64,000 nucleotides of DNA from Microbulbifer sp. THAF38 (GTDB lineage: Bacteria > Pseudomonadota > Gammaproteobacteria > Pseudomonadales > Cellvibrionaceae), in NCBI RefSeq assembly GCF_009363535.1, contig NZ_CP045369.1:3483001-3547000 (forward strand). The letters run 5' to 3'. How positions within the stretch are numbered: position 1 is the stretch's first letter; each line of letters begins with the position of its first letter. The notes under the pieces were generated by a model, which saw only the letters and a program-made list of their open reading frames with translations, was not told the origin of the DNA and searched no databases. Below are positions 38,101-49,138 of the stretch, piece after piece. A program made the translations under genes and the position numbers.

Positions 38101-39400
38101 TATTGTGCAAATTAGCACTGAAGCTCACCGTCCCATCAGCTCCTTTTCGCAGCTGTACACGGCGCAGCTGGCCCTCGGGTTCCAGTGACTTTAACCAATC
38201 ACCTGCAGCGCCCTGCAATACGTCCAGCCGCCTGAGAATATCGCTCCACCCCGCCAAATCGATCACGTCTGCCGACAATGCAGTCCCCTGCCGATCACTA
38301 CTTACCTGCAGGTTTAGTGGCGGCATTTGCAGGCCCTGCCAATCTACTTGGGTACTCTGTAGAGCCAGACGCCAGTGCTCACCGGGCAGCCAGCGACCGG
38401 AAATATCTCCAGAGAGCGCGCGCAGCGGAGCCATTATGTGGTCACCCCCCTCCGTCAGCTCACCAGTGTTCCGCTGACCTTTCTCCTGCACCGGTGTTTT
38501 ATCCAGGTTTTCCACCCGGGCGAGGCCTACTCGCCCGAGCAGGCGATAGCCTTTATTGGCATCACTGTGCAGCCATAGGCGTCCATCCGCCCACTTGCGC
38601 CCCTGCCAATGGAATCGATCGGGAAGTGGGGTCAGCTGGTGAAGGAGAGAAACAATATCTTGGTCCAGTAGCAGCTCGTTGAGCTGCATATAGCCTCTCA
38701 GTGAAAAATCTTTCTTATTGCGCGGATTACCACGCCCCTCCAGTACCAAACGAAGAGTCTCGGAATTGCTTGTGGGCTCTTCACCCTCACGGGCAATAAA
38801 GGCGCGGGCAGTTAGGCGGTGAAAACCCCCTCGGTTTTCCAAAGAGATTTCCGGCAAATTGATCTCAGCGATCTGCTCATCAGGCAGCCTGACGGTGATT
38901 GCCGCATCGCTAATCCAAACCTTGGGACTGAGCTGGAAGAGTCGTGCCGGATCGGCCGCTTTGGGGTTGGACACAACTCTACCGTCGGGCTTCAAGGATA
39001 TATCAGGAAAGCCGTCCAGGCGCCACTCTCCCTGTTCATTTCGACTGAGGCCGGCGGCAAAGGCATGCATTTGCAGGTCTTTCCACACCAGCTCCCGGTT
39101 CCAAAGACTGGCGAGCAGATCCAGCTGGAACAATCCGTGCCCCATACGTAACTCGCCCTTCTCTCCCAGACGCAAGCCATCGAGCTGTAATGACACTTGC
39201 AGTGCCTCCCAGCGCAGGGAGATCCGATCCATCTGCACCGGCACTCCCAACTGACCGGTGAGCCAGCGGCTGATCTGCGGGCGATATTCTTCCACTTGAG
39301 GGGATAGCAAGCGTCCAGTTTGCACAAGGATTGCCAGCGCAATCACCAGGCTTACCGACAACAACCAGAACTTTCGCGCGAGCCAGCGCAACAGGATCAT
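35141..39400 (-). CDS. yhdP: AsmA-like envelope protein YhdP
   Basis: A 1419-residue inner-membrane protein of the AsmA/YhdP family. YhdP-type proteins form long periplasmic bridges moving phospholipid to the outer membrane. One N-terminal membrane segment (about 8-27), then the large repeating-beta-groove region, with an Asp/Ser/Gln-rich low-complexity linker around residues 955-995 (SESSSQSGQTLTQSPELK), and the AsmA-like C-terminal domain ending in a hydrophobic segment (LALVAALAGGLPAAAGVYLI) and a polar tail. ATG at 39400 preceded by GTGGAGGTGATA. It follows rng, as in relatives. Confidence 0.93.
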   Translation of the reverse strand: MILLRWLARKFWLLSVSLVIALAILVQTGRLLSPQVEEYRPQISRWLTGQLGVPVQMDRISLRWEALQVSLQLDGLRLGEKGELRMGHGLFQLDLLASLWNRELVWKDLQMHAFAAGLSRNEQGEWRLDGFPDISLKPDGRVVSNPKAADPARLFQLSPKVWISDAAITVRLPDEQIAEINLPEISLENRGGFHRLTARAFIAREGEEPTSNSETLRLVLEGRGNPRNKKDFSLRGYMQLNELLLDQDIVSLLHQLTPLPDRFHWQGRKWADGRLWLHSDANKGYRLLGRVGLARVENLDKTPVQEKGQRNTGELTEGGDHIMAPLRALSGDISGRWLPGEHWRLALQSTQVDWQGLQMPPLNLQVSSDRQGTALSADVIDLAGWSDILRRLDVLQGAAGDWLKSLEPEGQLRRVQLRKGADGTVSFSANLHNIATQAYRGAPSVAGLSGYLEFAGGEGRVELDGSSLQAGFPNLYSETFSFERASGTLAWNLDKDANEINVFSGPLQLDGEVGEVRGQFLLSLPFRPHTRAADLALSLSLRDASVGTQEKLVPTTVSEDLRSWLKDGLGAENPGRVETAAFIYRGSNYPKDGKEESLRALGAHTQRQTVQLAADFSNASLKYADEWPKVQSVDGRLSLDDGNVSVSANKARIWGVDAHEVLVEVTPQPEKGSRLDVTAQLQGPAEDGLRLLKESPLRKQLGSAFDEWQLSGDIRGQLRLSQPLGGAALSPSQRVDLQLNRGDLQLQNLRLHAEALAGDVVYDSDTGLEGTQLKGELWGRPIKASIRHFGEGDSRDTQVVVDGNATTQSIYRWSQRPELKWLDGAMDYRALVTIPARSKEAPYAAVFELTSNLAGVAVNLPEPFGKAAERKTNFVLRAPIGDQGSLFHLNYGEHLQGQFWLVDGALERAAIALNAEAKLPEERGLSILGDISSVDLPRWEKLLGIYRDDAPAGSESSSQSGQTLTQSPELKTDSQNKITSSSQSALATAKVSSPLPVSLDLSTDRLQLGTAEIEHIHVTGRGVGAKWQLDFDSEMAAGRLSGTLGGKKPLRMKLAHLRLPTPEKKQAASGEASSELPLSEESVDPWANFNFQSLPSIDFSTESLRLGEEELGRWSLEVRPSKERLVLSDIRGSVRGFQLQGRGGGDKALGAQLMWMRDAEGKNSSQFIGRLAADDLADIQREMGHEPLIESKSATFDTALRWDGSPAMARGSLFSGDLKIDIRDGRFLRSTGTAGSTVLRLLSLFNFDTWARRLRLDFSDLYKSGMAFDRVRGEVVFEGDGQLLIAVPIQVEGPTSELQMAGRVNLVREDLDLTLVATLPVSNNLALVAALAGGLPAAAGVYLISKAFKKQVKKMASVSYRISGDWADPQMRFEKLFDGDGAERQGAASEASGKETRQEQGVADSSHSPSPPLADGAGS

Positions 39401-39481
39401 TATCACCTCCACTCACTCATAGACCGGCTGTAGGCATCGCAACGGCCAGCACCGAAAAGCTGTGAGGAGACGAAAAATGAT

Positions 39482-40969
39482 TTATACAAGAACAATGTCG
39501 TACTGCTCCTGGTTGTAGATAGGCTCTACTTGAAACTGTATGGGCCTGCGAATAAATTCCTCCAAGTCGGCGACGTTTGCCGACTCCTCATCCAGCAGCA
39601 GGTCGATCACCACTTGGCTAGCCAGAACCATGATCTTTTCACTGTCGTAGGCGCGAGCCTCTCGAATAATTTCCCGGAAGATCTCGAAACAAACCGTTTC
39701 TGCACTCTTTAGAGTCCCGCGTCCTTCGCACACCGGGCAGGGCTCACACAAAATTTGGCCCAGCGATTCCCGCGTACGCTTGCGGGTCATCTCTACCAAA
39801 CCGAGCTCGGAGACCCCGGTAATACTGGACTTAGCGTGATCCCGCTCCAGGGCTTTTTCCAAGGTACGCAATACTTGGCGTTGGTGTTCCGGGTCCTTCA
39901 TATCGATAAAGTCGATAATGATAATTCCCCCCAGATTGCGCAGACGCAGCTGGCGGGCGATTGCTGTTGCCGCTTCCAAATTCGTCTTGAAGATAGTCTC
40001 TTCCAGGTTGCGATGACCCACAAATGCGCCGGTATTGACATCGATGGTACTCATCGCCTCGGTTTGTTCGACGATGAGATAGCCCCCTGACTTCAGCGTT
40101 ACCTTATGCTGCAGGGCACGGCGGATTTCCTCCTCAACCCCATAGAGATCAAACAGGGGCCGCTCACCGGGATAATGCTCCAGTCGCCCGGCTATTTCAG
40201 GTGCGTACTTACCGGCAAACTCTGCAGCGCGGCCGTGCGCCTCGCGGGAGTCTATACGAATCTTCTCGGTATAAGGGCGCGCAAGATCACGCAGGGCACG
40301 CATGAACAGTGGCAAATCCTCATAAATTACGGAAGGCACGGCCCGCTCTTTGATACGCTGTTCCAACTCCCCCCAAAGCTTGTAGAGAAAGGGGATATCC
40401 CGCAGTAATTCCTCCTCGCTGACGCCCTCCGCCACGGTGCGCAAAATAAAGCCGCCGTCAGCGGAAAGACCATCCTCAGCGAGGCGTGATGAAGCGACTT
40501 CCACCAACTGACGCAGGCGCTCCCGCTCACCTTCATCCTCTATACGGTTGGAGATCCCAATATGGCGGGTTTGCGGCATATAAACGAGGTAGCGTGCAGA
40601 TACCGACAAATGGGTGGTTAATCTCGCCCCTTTACTACTAATAGGGTCCTTGACCACCTGTACAACCAAGGGTTGTCCCTCACGTACAAGAGCACGAATA
40701 TCTGCCACTTCGGCATCCCTGGATTCCATGCCCTCATCATCCAGGGGGGCGATATCGGAGGCGTGAATAAAGCCGGCGCGTTCCAAGCCAATATCCACAA
40801 AGGCCGCCTGCATCCCCGGCAGTACCCGAATCACTTTGCCCTTATAGATATTGCCGACGATACCCCGGCGCGCACTGCGCTCCAGGTAAACCTCCTGCAG
40901 TACACCGTTTTCTACCAGTGCCACCCGGGTCTCAGTGGGCGCAACGTTGATTAGTAATTCTTCGCTCAA
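39482..40969 (-). CDS. rng: Ribonuclease G
   Basis: A 495-residue endoribonuclease G, which matures the 5' end of 16S rRNA and degrades some mRNAs. S1 domain near residues 35-125 ([16 protein letters not shown]), catalytic Asp residues in [11 protein letters not shown] and the Zn-link CPVC. It lacks the long C-terminal scaffold of RNase E. Start is TTG, overlapping the maf stop (TTGA); AGGAGG seven bases upstream supports it. Confidence 0.95.
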   Translation of the reverse strand: MSEELLINVAPTETRVALVENGVLQEVYLERSARRGIVGNIYKGKVIRVLPGMQAAFVDIGLERAGFIHASDIAPLDDEGMESRDAEVADIRALVREGQPLVVQVVKDPISSKGARLTTHLSVSARYLVYMPQTRHIGISNRIEDEGERERLRQLVEVASSRLAEDGLSADGGFILRTVAEGVSEEELLRDIPFLYKLWGELEQRIKERAVPSVIYEDLPLFMRALRDLARPYTEKIRIDSREAHGRAAEFAGKYAPEIAGRLEHYPGERPLFDLYGVEEEIRRALQHKVTLKSGGYLIVEQTEAMSTIDVNTGAFVGHRNLEETIFKTNLEAATAIARQLRLRNLGGIIIIDFIDMKDPEHQRQVLRTLEKALERDHAKSSITGVSELGLVEMTRKRTRESLGQILCEPCPVCEGRGTLKSAETVCFEIFREIIREARAYDSEKIMVLASQVVIDLLLDEESANVADLEEFIRRPIQFQVEPIYNQEQYDIVLV

Positions 40970-41577
40970 GACTCGGCCTCCTGCCAGTAGGGTATTCCGG
41001 CCTGCTCCAACATCGGAACCAGTGCCTCCAGGGGCAGGCCAACCACATTGCTATAACTGCCGCTGATAGACTCCACCAATGCGCCCCCCATGCCCTGAAT
41101 ACCGTACCCGCCGGCTTTATCGGCAGGCTCGCCTGTATGCCAGTAGGCTTGAATGGTCTGGTGTGACAAATGGCGAAACCGCACACGGGTTTCCACCAGA
41201 CGGCTAAACTGCCGCTCTTGATTACGCAGGCAAATAGCGCTCATTACAGAGTGCTCCCTACCAGACAGGGCCAACATCATGGACTCAAAGTCAGTGAAAT
41301 TCTGTGGCTTCTCAAGCAGGCGATCACCACAAAGTACAACCGTATCGGCACCCAGAGCCCAAAGCCCAGACTGGTCAGACGCCATCAATAACCCAGCTGC
41401 AGACTTATCCTGAGCCAGGCGCTGAATATATTCTTGAGGAGTCTCTGAAGCTTGTTTCTGCTCAGGCACAGACGGGGGGCACTGGGAAAACGAAACGCCT
41501 AGCTGTGCCAATAATTCGGCCCGGCGCGGCGATCCCGAGGCGAGAAGAAGACGGTTTGAAGAGGTGGTATTCGTCAC
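40966..41577 (-). CDS. maf: Maf/YhdE-type nucleotide pyrophosphatase
   Basis: A 203-residue Maf-family pyrophosphatase that hydrolyses non-canonical or dTTP/UTP-type nucleotides and is linked to septum inhibition when overproduced. Motifs [11 protein letters not shown] near the start, GADTVV in the middle, and KAGGYGIQG then [12 protein letters not shown] near the end. It overlaps rng by 4 bp. It follows mreD by 96 bp. Confidence 0.94.
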   Translation of the reverse strand: MTNTTSSNRLLLASGSPRRAELLAQLGVSFSQCPPSVPEQKQASETPQEYIQRLAQDKSAAGLLMASDQSGLWALGADTVVLCGDRLLEKPQNFTDFESMMLALSGREHSVMSAICLRNQERQFSRLVETRVRFRHLSHQTIQAYWHTGEPADKAGGYGIQGMGGALVESISGSYSNVVGLPLEALVPMLEQAGIPYWQEAES

Positions 41578-41673
41578 TGTACTACATATTCCCTGTGGGC
41601 CAGCGGCTGATTATAGCGAAGTTGATCGAAAAATGATCAGAGTTTTACATTGATTTACAGACTGGGGAGACGC

Positions 41674-42168
41674 TCAGCGGACCTGCAACCGACCACAGAG
41701 GCGGTGCAACAGCGGCGCTACCCAGGGCCATAGCAAGGCCGTGGTGAGCGCGGGCCATAGGAAGGTCAATCCGGGGACGGTTTTTCCCTCCAAACCGTGC
41801 ACCCAGTTACCCACCACCTGGTGGATACCCACCAAGACAAACACCCATAAAAGCTGCTGGGCAGGATTGAAGGCCCTGGTACGCTGGTAGGTTAACAGGC
41901 TGAAATAGGCCAGAACCGCCAGAGCTAGCGCATGGGTGCCGAGACTGGCCCCACTAATCAGGTCTTCCAGTATTCCCACCAGCCAGGCAAAACCGACGCC
42001 CAAAGCCTGGGGCATACGGGTAACCCAGAAAATAACCAACAGGGCCGGAAATGCCGGGCGAAACCACAGCCACTGCTGTGGTAAAGGCATAACCACAAGC
42101 AGCATCGAAAGGAAGAGCGTGAGCGCGATAAACCAGCGATTATTCGCCTGCAAGGCCCTGCCCCCCAT
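41674..42168 (-). CDS. mreD: Rod shape-determining protein MreD
   Basis: A 164-residue integral membrane protein with five or six hydrophobic segments (from about 13 to 150), the MreD pattern. It belongs to the elongasome with MreB and MreC. Start chosen at MGGRALQANNRWFIAL (42168), overlapping the mreC end by 29 bp; an ATG at 42189 is the alternative. Conserved GILEDLISGASLGTHAL is present. Confidence 0.9.
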   Translation of the reverse strand: MGGRALQANNRWFIALTLFLSMLLVVMPLPQQWLWFRPAFPALLVIFWVTRMPQALGVGFAWLVGILEDLISGASLGTHALALAVLAYFSLLTYQRTRAFNPAQQLLWVFVLVGIHQVVGNWVHGLEGKTVPGLTFLWPALTTALLWPWVAPLLHRLCGRLQVR

Positions 42169-42982
42169 CCCCGATGACCGCCAGAACAAAGCGGCTGCGA
42201 CTCATACGTCCGCGCGGAAGTACTTCCGCCTCGGCAAATGGTTGACCCGGATCTCGAGTGATCGACATTACCTCACCCACCGGATAGCCCGCCGGAAAGC
42301 GCCCGCCGAGACCGGAACTGAGCAACAGATCCCCCTCGCGAATATCACTGGTATTCGCAAGATGCCTGAGCTTGAGGCGATAGAGATCGCCAGTGCCTTC
42401 AGCGACAGCGCGCATACTGTTGCGCAGCACCTGAACGGGAATTGCGTGGCTGGAGTCGGTAATCAGGAGAATCCGGCTGAAGGCACCCCCAGCCTCAATT
42501 ACCTGCCCGAGCAGACCACTGGCGTCCATCACCGGTGTGCCTACATCGATGCCATGATTGCGCCCTTTATCGATCAATAACACATGCTCGAGAGGGTCCG
42601 GTGAAACACCGATGACCTGGGCCACCAGTACCCGGTCATCAACCATTTCCGCCGAATTCATCAGCTCTTTCAAACGCGTATTTTCCGCTTTTACCGCAGC
42701 TAACAATTGGCTGCGCTGCTCCAGCAGCAGTACTTGGCGCTTGAGACGGTCATTCTCTTCGAGTAATTCTTCGCGGGAGCGAAACTGCTCACCAGCCCAG
42801 TCCCCAACGCGCTCCGGGGCACCAGTGATCCAGTAAAGCGGGGCCGTAACACCGGAAAGACGCTCGCGGGTGGACTGGAACCAATTGGTGTAGTGGTCGG
42901 CAACGATCAGAGCGATTGCCAGGGGCACTAATAACAGTAGGCGGAACTCAGGGGAGGGGCCGCGGGTAAAAAGCGGTTTCAA
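42140..42982 (-). CDS. mreC: Rod shape-determining protein MreC
   Basis: A 280-residue bitopic inner-membrane protein linking MreB to the cell-wall synthases. Membrane segment about 14-32, coiled coil about 65-110 (EENDRLKRQVLLLEQRSQLL), then a two-barrel periplasmic domain with LLIDKGRNHGIDVGTPVMD and LRHLANTSDIREGDLLLSSG. Start is TTG at 42982 with GGGGG six bases upstream. It is 129 bp after mreB. Confidence 0.95.
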   Translation of the reverse strand: MKPLFTRGPSPEFRLLLLVPLAIALIVADHYTNWFQSTRERLSGVTAPLYWITGAPERVGDWAGEQFRSREELLEENDRLKRQVLLLEQRSQLLAAVKAENTRLKELMNSAEMVDDRVLVAQVIGVSPDPLEHVLLIDKGRNHGIDVGTPVMDASGLLGQVIEAGGAFSRILLITDSSHAIPVQVLRNSMRAVAEGTGDLYRLKLRHLANTSDIREGDLLLSSGLGGRFPAGYPVGEVMSITRDPGQPFAEAEVLPRGRMSRSRFVLAVIGDGGQGLAGE

Positions 42983-43111
42983 GGGCAGCCCCCTTTGTAC
43001 AGGTCAGTGATTATTGGTCTCACAATATATCGGATGTCCCTGAAACGTGAAACTAACTGCCGACAGGACTACCGCAATTATCGCTAGGGTAACCTGCCGG
43101 CTTCAATCGAC

Positions 43112-44498
<1,387 letters not shown>

Positions 44499-44786
44499 AT
44501 GGCTGTGGATACGCAAACCGTAGAGAAGCTGGCGGAACTCGCCCGCATCGCCATATCCGAAGAAACTATCGAAGAAGTCAGCGGCCGCCTTGGGGATATC
44601 CTGCAGCTAGTGGACCAGTTGCAGGCCGTCAACACTGACGGCGTCGCCCCCATGGCGCACCCGCTTGATGAAGTGCAGACCCTGCGCACCGACGCGATAA
44701 CAGAAACTGACCAGCGCCAGAGTTTCCTGAACTTGGCCCCGCAGTCTGAAGAAGGACTTTATCTAGTCCCCAAAGTCATCGACTGA
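44499..44786 (+). CDS. gatC: Asp/Glu-tRNA amidotransferase subunit C
   Basis: A 95-residue GatC, which wraps around GatA and stabilises the GatCAB complex. Typical start VEKLAELARIAISEETIEEV and the conserved middle GDILQLVDQLQAVNTDGVAPMAHP. GGAGGAG precedes the ATG. GatCAB converts misacylated Glu-tRNA(Gln) and/or Asp-tRNA(Asn) to the amide form. Confidence 0.95.
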   Translation: MAVDTQTVEKLAELARIAISEETIEEVSGRLGDILQLVDQLQAVNTDGVAPMAHPLDEVQTLRTDAITETDQRQSFLNLAPQSEEGLYLVPKVID

Positions 44787-44858
44787 ACAGGGCCCCAAGC
44801 AAGCACCTAATTATTCGATTTCGCCCTGAGCCCGCCCAGAGCCTTTTAAGGGAATAAC

Positions 44859-46304
44859 ATGCACCAGCTTACTATTGCCGAGATGATCCGCGGCCTGCAG
44901 AGTAAGGCATTCTCCAGTGTGGAGCTAACTCGCCATCTACTCGCACGAATCCAACAGCTAGACAGCAACTACAACAGCTTTATTACCGTAACCGAAGAAC
45001 TCGCCCTATCCCAGGCCGAAACCGCCGATCAACGCTTGGCTAAAGGCGGAGCACCCGCGTTGTGTGGGGTCCCCATTGCCCATAAAGACATCATCTGCAC
45101 CAACGGCGTACGCACCAGTTGCGCCTCAAGGATGCTGGATAATTTTATTCCGCCGTACGATGCCACTATAGTGGAGAACCTCAATGCCGCCGGCACCGTA
45201 ACCCTGGGCAAAACCAATATGGACGAGTTCGCCATGGGCTCTTCCAACGAAAGCAGCTTTTATGGCCCGGTGAAAAACCCCTGGAATACCCGTTGTGTAC
45301 CCGGCGGCTCGTCCGGTGGTTCCGCAGCAGCGGTTGCAGCGCTACTGGTACCTGGCGCCACCGGCACTGACACCGGTGGCTCCATTCGACAACCCGCCGC
45401 TTTGACCAACACCACCGGCCTAAAACCCACTTACGGCCGTACATCCCGCTGGGGTATCGTCGCCTACGCTTCCAGCCTGGACCAGGCCGGCCCTATTGCA
45501 CGCAATGCGGAAGATGCAGCTTTTCTGCTATCCGCCATGGCAGGCCACGACCCAAAAGATTCCACCAGTCTGAATCGCTCGCAAGAAGACTTCACCGCGG
45601 GACTGAACAAGTCCATCGCCGGTCTCAAAATCGGTGTACCCAAAGAATACTTTGGGGAAGGCTTGAACTCTGAAACAGCCACCCGCGTACAAGATGCTCT
45701 TAAGGAATTTGACAAACTCGGGGCTGAGCTGGTGGATATCAGCCTGCCACATACTGAGTTGGCTATTCCGGCTTACTATGTCATCGCCCCAGCCGAAGCC
45801 TCCGCCAACCTGTCCCGCTTCGACGGGGTGCGCTATGGGCACCGCTGTGAAAACCCCAAAGATTTGCGCGATTTATATATGCGCTCCCGTGGCGAGGGCT
45901 TTGGCGAAGAAGTCCAGCGCCGTATTTTGGTTGGCACTTATGCATTGTCAGCTGGCTATTACGATGCCTATTACAACAAGGCCCAGCAGGTACGCCGCCT
46001 GATCAAACAGGATTTTGTAAGGGCCTTTGAAAAAGTCGATGTCATTATGGGGCCCACCACACCCTCCCCCGCTTTCGAGCTGGGTGCCAAAGGCGCCGAT
46101 CCGGTGGCCATGTACCTGGAGGATATCTATACCATCGCCACCAATCTAGCGGGCTTACCAGGTATGTCTATCCCCTGTGGACTGGTGAACAATTTACCCG
46201 TGGGGCTTCAGATTACCGGTAACTACCTGAGTGAATCTCGCATGCTCAATGTTGCGCATCAATACCAACAGGTAACCGACTGGCACCAAGCCAGCGCCGT
46301 ATAA
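44859..46304 (+). CDS. gatA: Asp/Glu-tRNA amidotransferase subunit A
   Basis: A 481-residue amidase-family subunit releasing ammonia from glutamine. Ser-cisSer-Lys triad is present: Lys in PIAHKDII (about 71-78), Ser in [11 protein letters not shown] and Ser in [11 protein letters not shown]. It follows gatC after 72 bp with AAGGGAATAAC before the ATG. It overlaps nothing; gatB follows at 11 bp. Confidence 0.97.
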   Translation: MHQLTIAEMIRGLQSKAFSSVELTRHLLARIQQLDSNYNSFITVTEELALSQAETADQRLAKGGAPALCGVPIAHKDIICTNGVRTSCASRMLDNFIPPYDATIVENLNAAGTVTLGKTNMDEFAMGSSNESSFYGPVKNPWNTRCVPGGSSGGSAAAVAALLVPGATGTDTGGSIRQPAALTNTTGLKPTYGRTSRWGIVAYASSLDQAGPIARNAEDAAFLLSAMAGHDPKDSTSLNRSQEDFTAGLNKSIAGLKIGVPKEYFGEGLNSETATRVQDALKEFDKLGAELVDISLPHTELAIPAYYVIAPAEASANLSRFDGVRYGHRCENPKDLRDLYMRSRGEGFGEEVQRRILVGTYALSAGYYDAYYNKAQQVRRLIKQDFVRAFEKVDVIMGPTTPSPAFELGAKGADPVAMYLEDIYTIATNLAGLPGMSIPCGLVNNLPVGLQITGNYLSESRMLNVAHQYQQVTDWHQASAV

Positions 46305-46315
46305 GGAGATCTATC

Positions 46316-47767
46316 GTGGAATGGGAAATCGTTATAGGGCTGGAAATTCATGTGCAGTTATCCACCCAATCCAAACTTTTTTCCGGCGCTAGCACCCGTT
46401 TCGGTGCAGCACCGAATAGCCAGGCCTGCGCCGTGGACTTGGCCATGCCTGGAACCTTGCCTGTACCTAATGAAGAGGCCTTTCGCTACGCGGTAATGTT
46501 TGGCTTAGCGATGAATGCAGAAATTGGCAAGCGATCTGTTTTTGAGCGTAAAAACTATTTTTATCCAGACCTTCCCAAAGGCTACCAGACAACCCAGCTG
46601 GAACAACCTATCGTCGGGGCTGGCGAAGTTGAGATTCACCTGGAGGACGGCAGCAGTAAAAAAGTGCGCCTGCACCACGCCCATCTGGAGGAAGATGCCG
46701 GTAAATCTCTGCATGAAGATTTCCACGGAATGTCCGGAATCGATCTGAATCGTGCGGGCACACCGCTGATAGAAATTGTCTCAGAGCCCGATATGCGCAG
46801 CGCCGCCGAAGCGGTCGCCTATTTGAAAAAAATCCATAGTATCGTCACCTATTTGGGCATCTCCGATGGAGATATGTCCCAAGGCTCCCTGCGCTGTGAC
46901 GCTAACGTCTCTGTGCGATTAGAGGGGGAGGAAAAGCTGGGCACACGCACCGAGCTAAAAAACATCAACTCCTTCCGCTTTGTTGAGCGTGCTATCAAAG
47001 TTGAGGCCGAGCGCCAAATCGACATTCTCGAAGACGGCGGCAGCATAGTGCAGGAAACCCGATTGTATGATGCGGATAAAAATGAAACCCGCTCCATGCG
47101 CAGTAAAGAAGTTGCCAATGACTATCGCTATTTCCCCTGCCCCGATCTATTGCCGGTAGTGATCACCGATACTTACATAGAGCAACTACGCGAACTGTTA
47201 CCAGAACTGCCCGATGCCAAAGCCGAGCGCTTCCAATCAGAGTACAGCTTATCTGCTTACGACGCCGATCAGTTGACCCAGGAACGCATCATTGCGGACT
47301 ACTTTGAAGAGGTTTGCAAATCCTGCGGGGAACCAAAACTGGCCGCTAACTGGGTTACCGGTGAGTTAGCCGCACTGCTGAACCGCCAGGAAATCTCTAT
47401 ACAGGAGTCCCCGGTTAGCGCCCAGCAACTCGCCGGGTTAATCGTACGAGTCAAAGACAACACCATCTCCAGCAAGATTGCCAAACAGGTTTTTGAAGCT
47501 ATGGCAGAGGGCGAGGGCAGCGCAGATGAAGTTATCGAGAAGCGCGGCCTTAAGCAGGTATCCGATACCGGTGCCATTGAACAGATGGTAGAGGCGGTTA
47601 TCGCCGCAAGCGGCGCCCAAGTGGATAACTACCGCAAAGCCGACGAATCCAAGCGTCCCAAAATGATGGGCTATTTTGTCGGTCAAATCATGAAGGCCTC
47701 TAAGGGCCAAGCAAATCCACAGATGATCAATAAGATCCTCAAGGAAAAGCTCGACGCATTGCTTTAG
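46316..47767 (+). CDS. gatB: Asp/Glu-tRNA amidotransferase subunit B
   Basis: A 483-residue subunit that activates the tRNA-bound carboxylate and receives ammonia from GatA. Start segment [20 protein letters not shown], signature [17 protein letters not shown] segment ([13 protein letters not shown]) and [10 protein letters not shown] are conserved; the C-terminal YqeY-like tail domain spans about 400-483. GTG start with AAGGAGATCTATC upstream. Confidence 0.97.
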   Translation: MEWEIVIGLEIHVQLSTQSKLFSGASTRFGAAPNSQACAVDLAMPGTLPVPNEEAFRYAVMFGLAMNAEIGKRSVFERKNYFYPDLPKGYQTTQLEQPIVGAGEVEIHLEDGSSKKVRLHHAHLEEDAGKSLHEDFHGMSGIDLNRAGTPLIEIVSEPDMRSAAEAVAYLKKIHSIVTYLGISDGDMSQGSLRCDANVSVRLEGEEKLGTRTELKNINSFRFVERAIKVEAERQIDILEDGGSIVQETRLYDADKNETRSMRSKEVANDYRYFPCPDLLPVVITDTYIEQLRELLPELPDAKAERFQSEYSLSAYDADQLTQERIIADYFEEVCKSCGEPKLAANWVTGELAALLNRQEISIQESPVSAQQLAGLIVRVKDNTISSKIAKQVFEAMAEGEGSADEVIEKRGLKQVSDTGAIEQMVEAVIAASGAQVDNYRKADESKRPKMMGYFVGQIMKASKGQANPQMINKILKEKLDALL

Positions 47768-47782
47768 GCCTTTTAAACACAA

Positions 47783-47802
47783 AGCCAGGTCCGCGCCTGG
47801 CT
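47783..47802 (+). terminator. Hairpin after gatB, weak terminator
   Basis: AGCCAGG (47783-47789) and CCTGGCT (47796-47802), loop TCCGCG. Only a weak ATTCT follows, so it may be a partial terminator in front of the next gene. Confidence 0.4.
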
Positions 47803-47828
47803 ATTCTCATAGAAGTAAGGAATTGATT

Positions 47829-48128
47829 TTGAGCCTGAAAAAAGACAAACAAAAAGTCCTCGGCGAAGTGTTTGACGAGGCGCGAATTGCCGGCTTCCTG
47901 GTGGGGGAAGCACCTGAAAATACCAACCGGGATTTTCATTTACTTGAGCGCGCCTACCGCAGTATGAAAGCGGAAAGTTTTGCCACTTTTGTACAATTGT
48001 TTCTCGCCGATGGCCACGACCTCAACAGCACGGGACCCGATGGCAATACCCTGTTAACCCGCATAAGCGAGCACCGCCAGAGTAACGAATATATAGAAAT
48101 CCTAAAAGCCGCCGGCGCTAAAGACTGA
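47829..48128 (+). CDS. PA4642-like small protein
   Basis: A 99-residue protein resembling the Pseudomonas PA4642 family; identified by overall look (SLKKDKQKVLGEVFDEARI start, LNSTGPDGNTLLTRISEHRQ end), not by search. Function is unknown. The TTG at 47829 is preferred because AAGG lies eight bases upstream; the frame also has a TTG at 47823. Confidence 0.75.
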   Translation: MSLKKDKQKVLGEVFDEARIAGFLVGEAPENTNRDFHLLERAYRSMKAESFATFVQLFLADGHDLNSTGPDGNTLLTRISEHRQSNEYIEILKAAGAKD

Positions 48129-48160
48129 TTAACTGCCGCGATCCCGCGAGAGGTAATTTT

Positions 48161-49000
48161 ATGACTTCAAATCCAGTCCACGGTATTGACGCGCTAGTGC
48201 GCGGCGCCCGCTTGTTAACCCGGCGCGAGCTGCGCCCATTTATCCTTGTCCCCCTGCTGATTAACCTGGTGCTGTTTATTGTAATCAGCGGCATCATGAT
48301 TACTCAGCTTGGCGGCCTCAGTGACTATATCAGCAGTCTCCTATCACACACCCCAGTAGATACCACCAATATGTCCTGGTGGGAAGCCGTCATGGCTAAA
48401 GGCGCCGCCTGGACCGCCAGCGTATTCCGCTGGCTCGCCTGGATTATTGCCATTCTGGTACTGTTTTTATTTTTCCTCGCCTATGGCTATTTGTTTGGGA
48501 TAATCACCAATATTATCGCTGCCCCTTTTAATGGCCTCCTAGCCGAGAAAGTCGAAGAACTTCTCACCGGCAAAGCGCCTCCTGCTGAACCAATGATACA
48601 GATGGTATGGCGCACACTGGGACGGGAAATGCGCAAACTGGGTTACTTTATTTTCTGGGGAGTGATCATTTTTCTGATATCCACAGTAACCAGCTGGACC
48701 ATAATTATTCCTACCGTCCTGGCTGCAGTATGGGGTGCTTGGTGTATGGCAATACAATATGTTGACTACCCTCTCGACAATCACCAGCGTCCTTTTGGAG
48801 AATTAAAAAGTGTATTACGCCGGCGCAAACTAACCACGCTCGCCTTTGGCGGAACCGTGATGCTGGCTAAGATGGTACCGATTTTAAATATCTTTGTAAT
48901 GCCCGCTGCAGTAGCTGGGGGTACCGCACTCTGGGTAGAGCGGCTGCGCAGGGAGGGAGATCCCGGGACAGAAACCCATACTGCAACATTGCCCAATTAA
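48161..49000 (+). CDS. cysZ: CysZ/EI24-type membrane protein
   Basis: A 279-residue inner-membrane protein of the EI24/CysZ family. N-terminal motif GIDALVRGARLLTRRELRPFILVPLLIN, several long hydrophobic segments (about 28-48, 88-120, 160-195) and the WCMAIQYVDYPLDNHQ segment are typical. CysZ is a sulfate uptake channel in E. coli; many homologues are unassigned. GAGAGGTAATTTT precedes the ATG. A sulfate role would fit with sat at 15500, but these genes are far apart. Confidence 0.82.
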   Translation: MTSNPVHGIDALVRGARLLTRRELRPFILVPLLINLVLFIVISGIMITQLGGLSDYISSLLSHTPVDTTNMSWWEAVMAKGAAWTASVFRWLAWIIAILVLFLFFLAYGYLFGIITNIIAAPFNGLLAEKVEELLTGKAPPAEPMIQMVWRTLGREMRKLGYFIFWGVIIFLISTVTSWTIIIPTVLAAVWGAWCMAIQYVDYPLDNHQRPFGELKSVLRRRKLTTLAFGGTVMLAKMVPILNIFVMPAAVAGGTALWVERLRREGDPGTETHTATLPN

Positions 49001-49138
49001 GCCTGGAATTATTACCAGCCATATACCCCTAAATATATGCACTTACACCCTAAGGGCGGCGGAACTCTACTCCTCCGCTCAGTGCAATCTAAAATAGCTA
49101 CTTAATGGCCACCCGGCCAAAAAAAATTATAAGTGTTA

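Noticed and set aside
49105..49128. GGCC-ACCC-GGCC followed by A-run as a terminator before the glycosyltransferase gene
   Set aside because: The A-run is on the wrong side for a plus-strand terminator and the leftward strand has no gene to end here.
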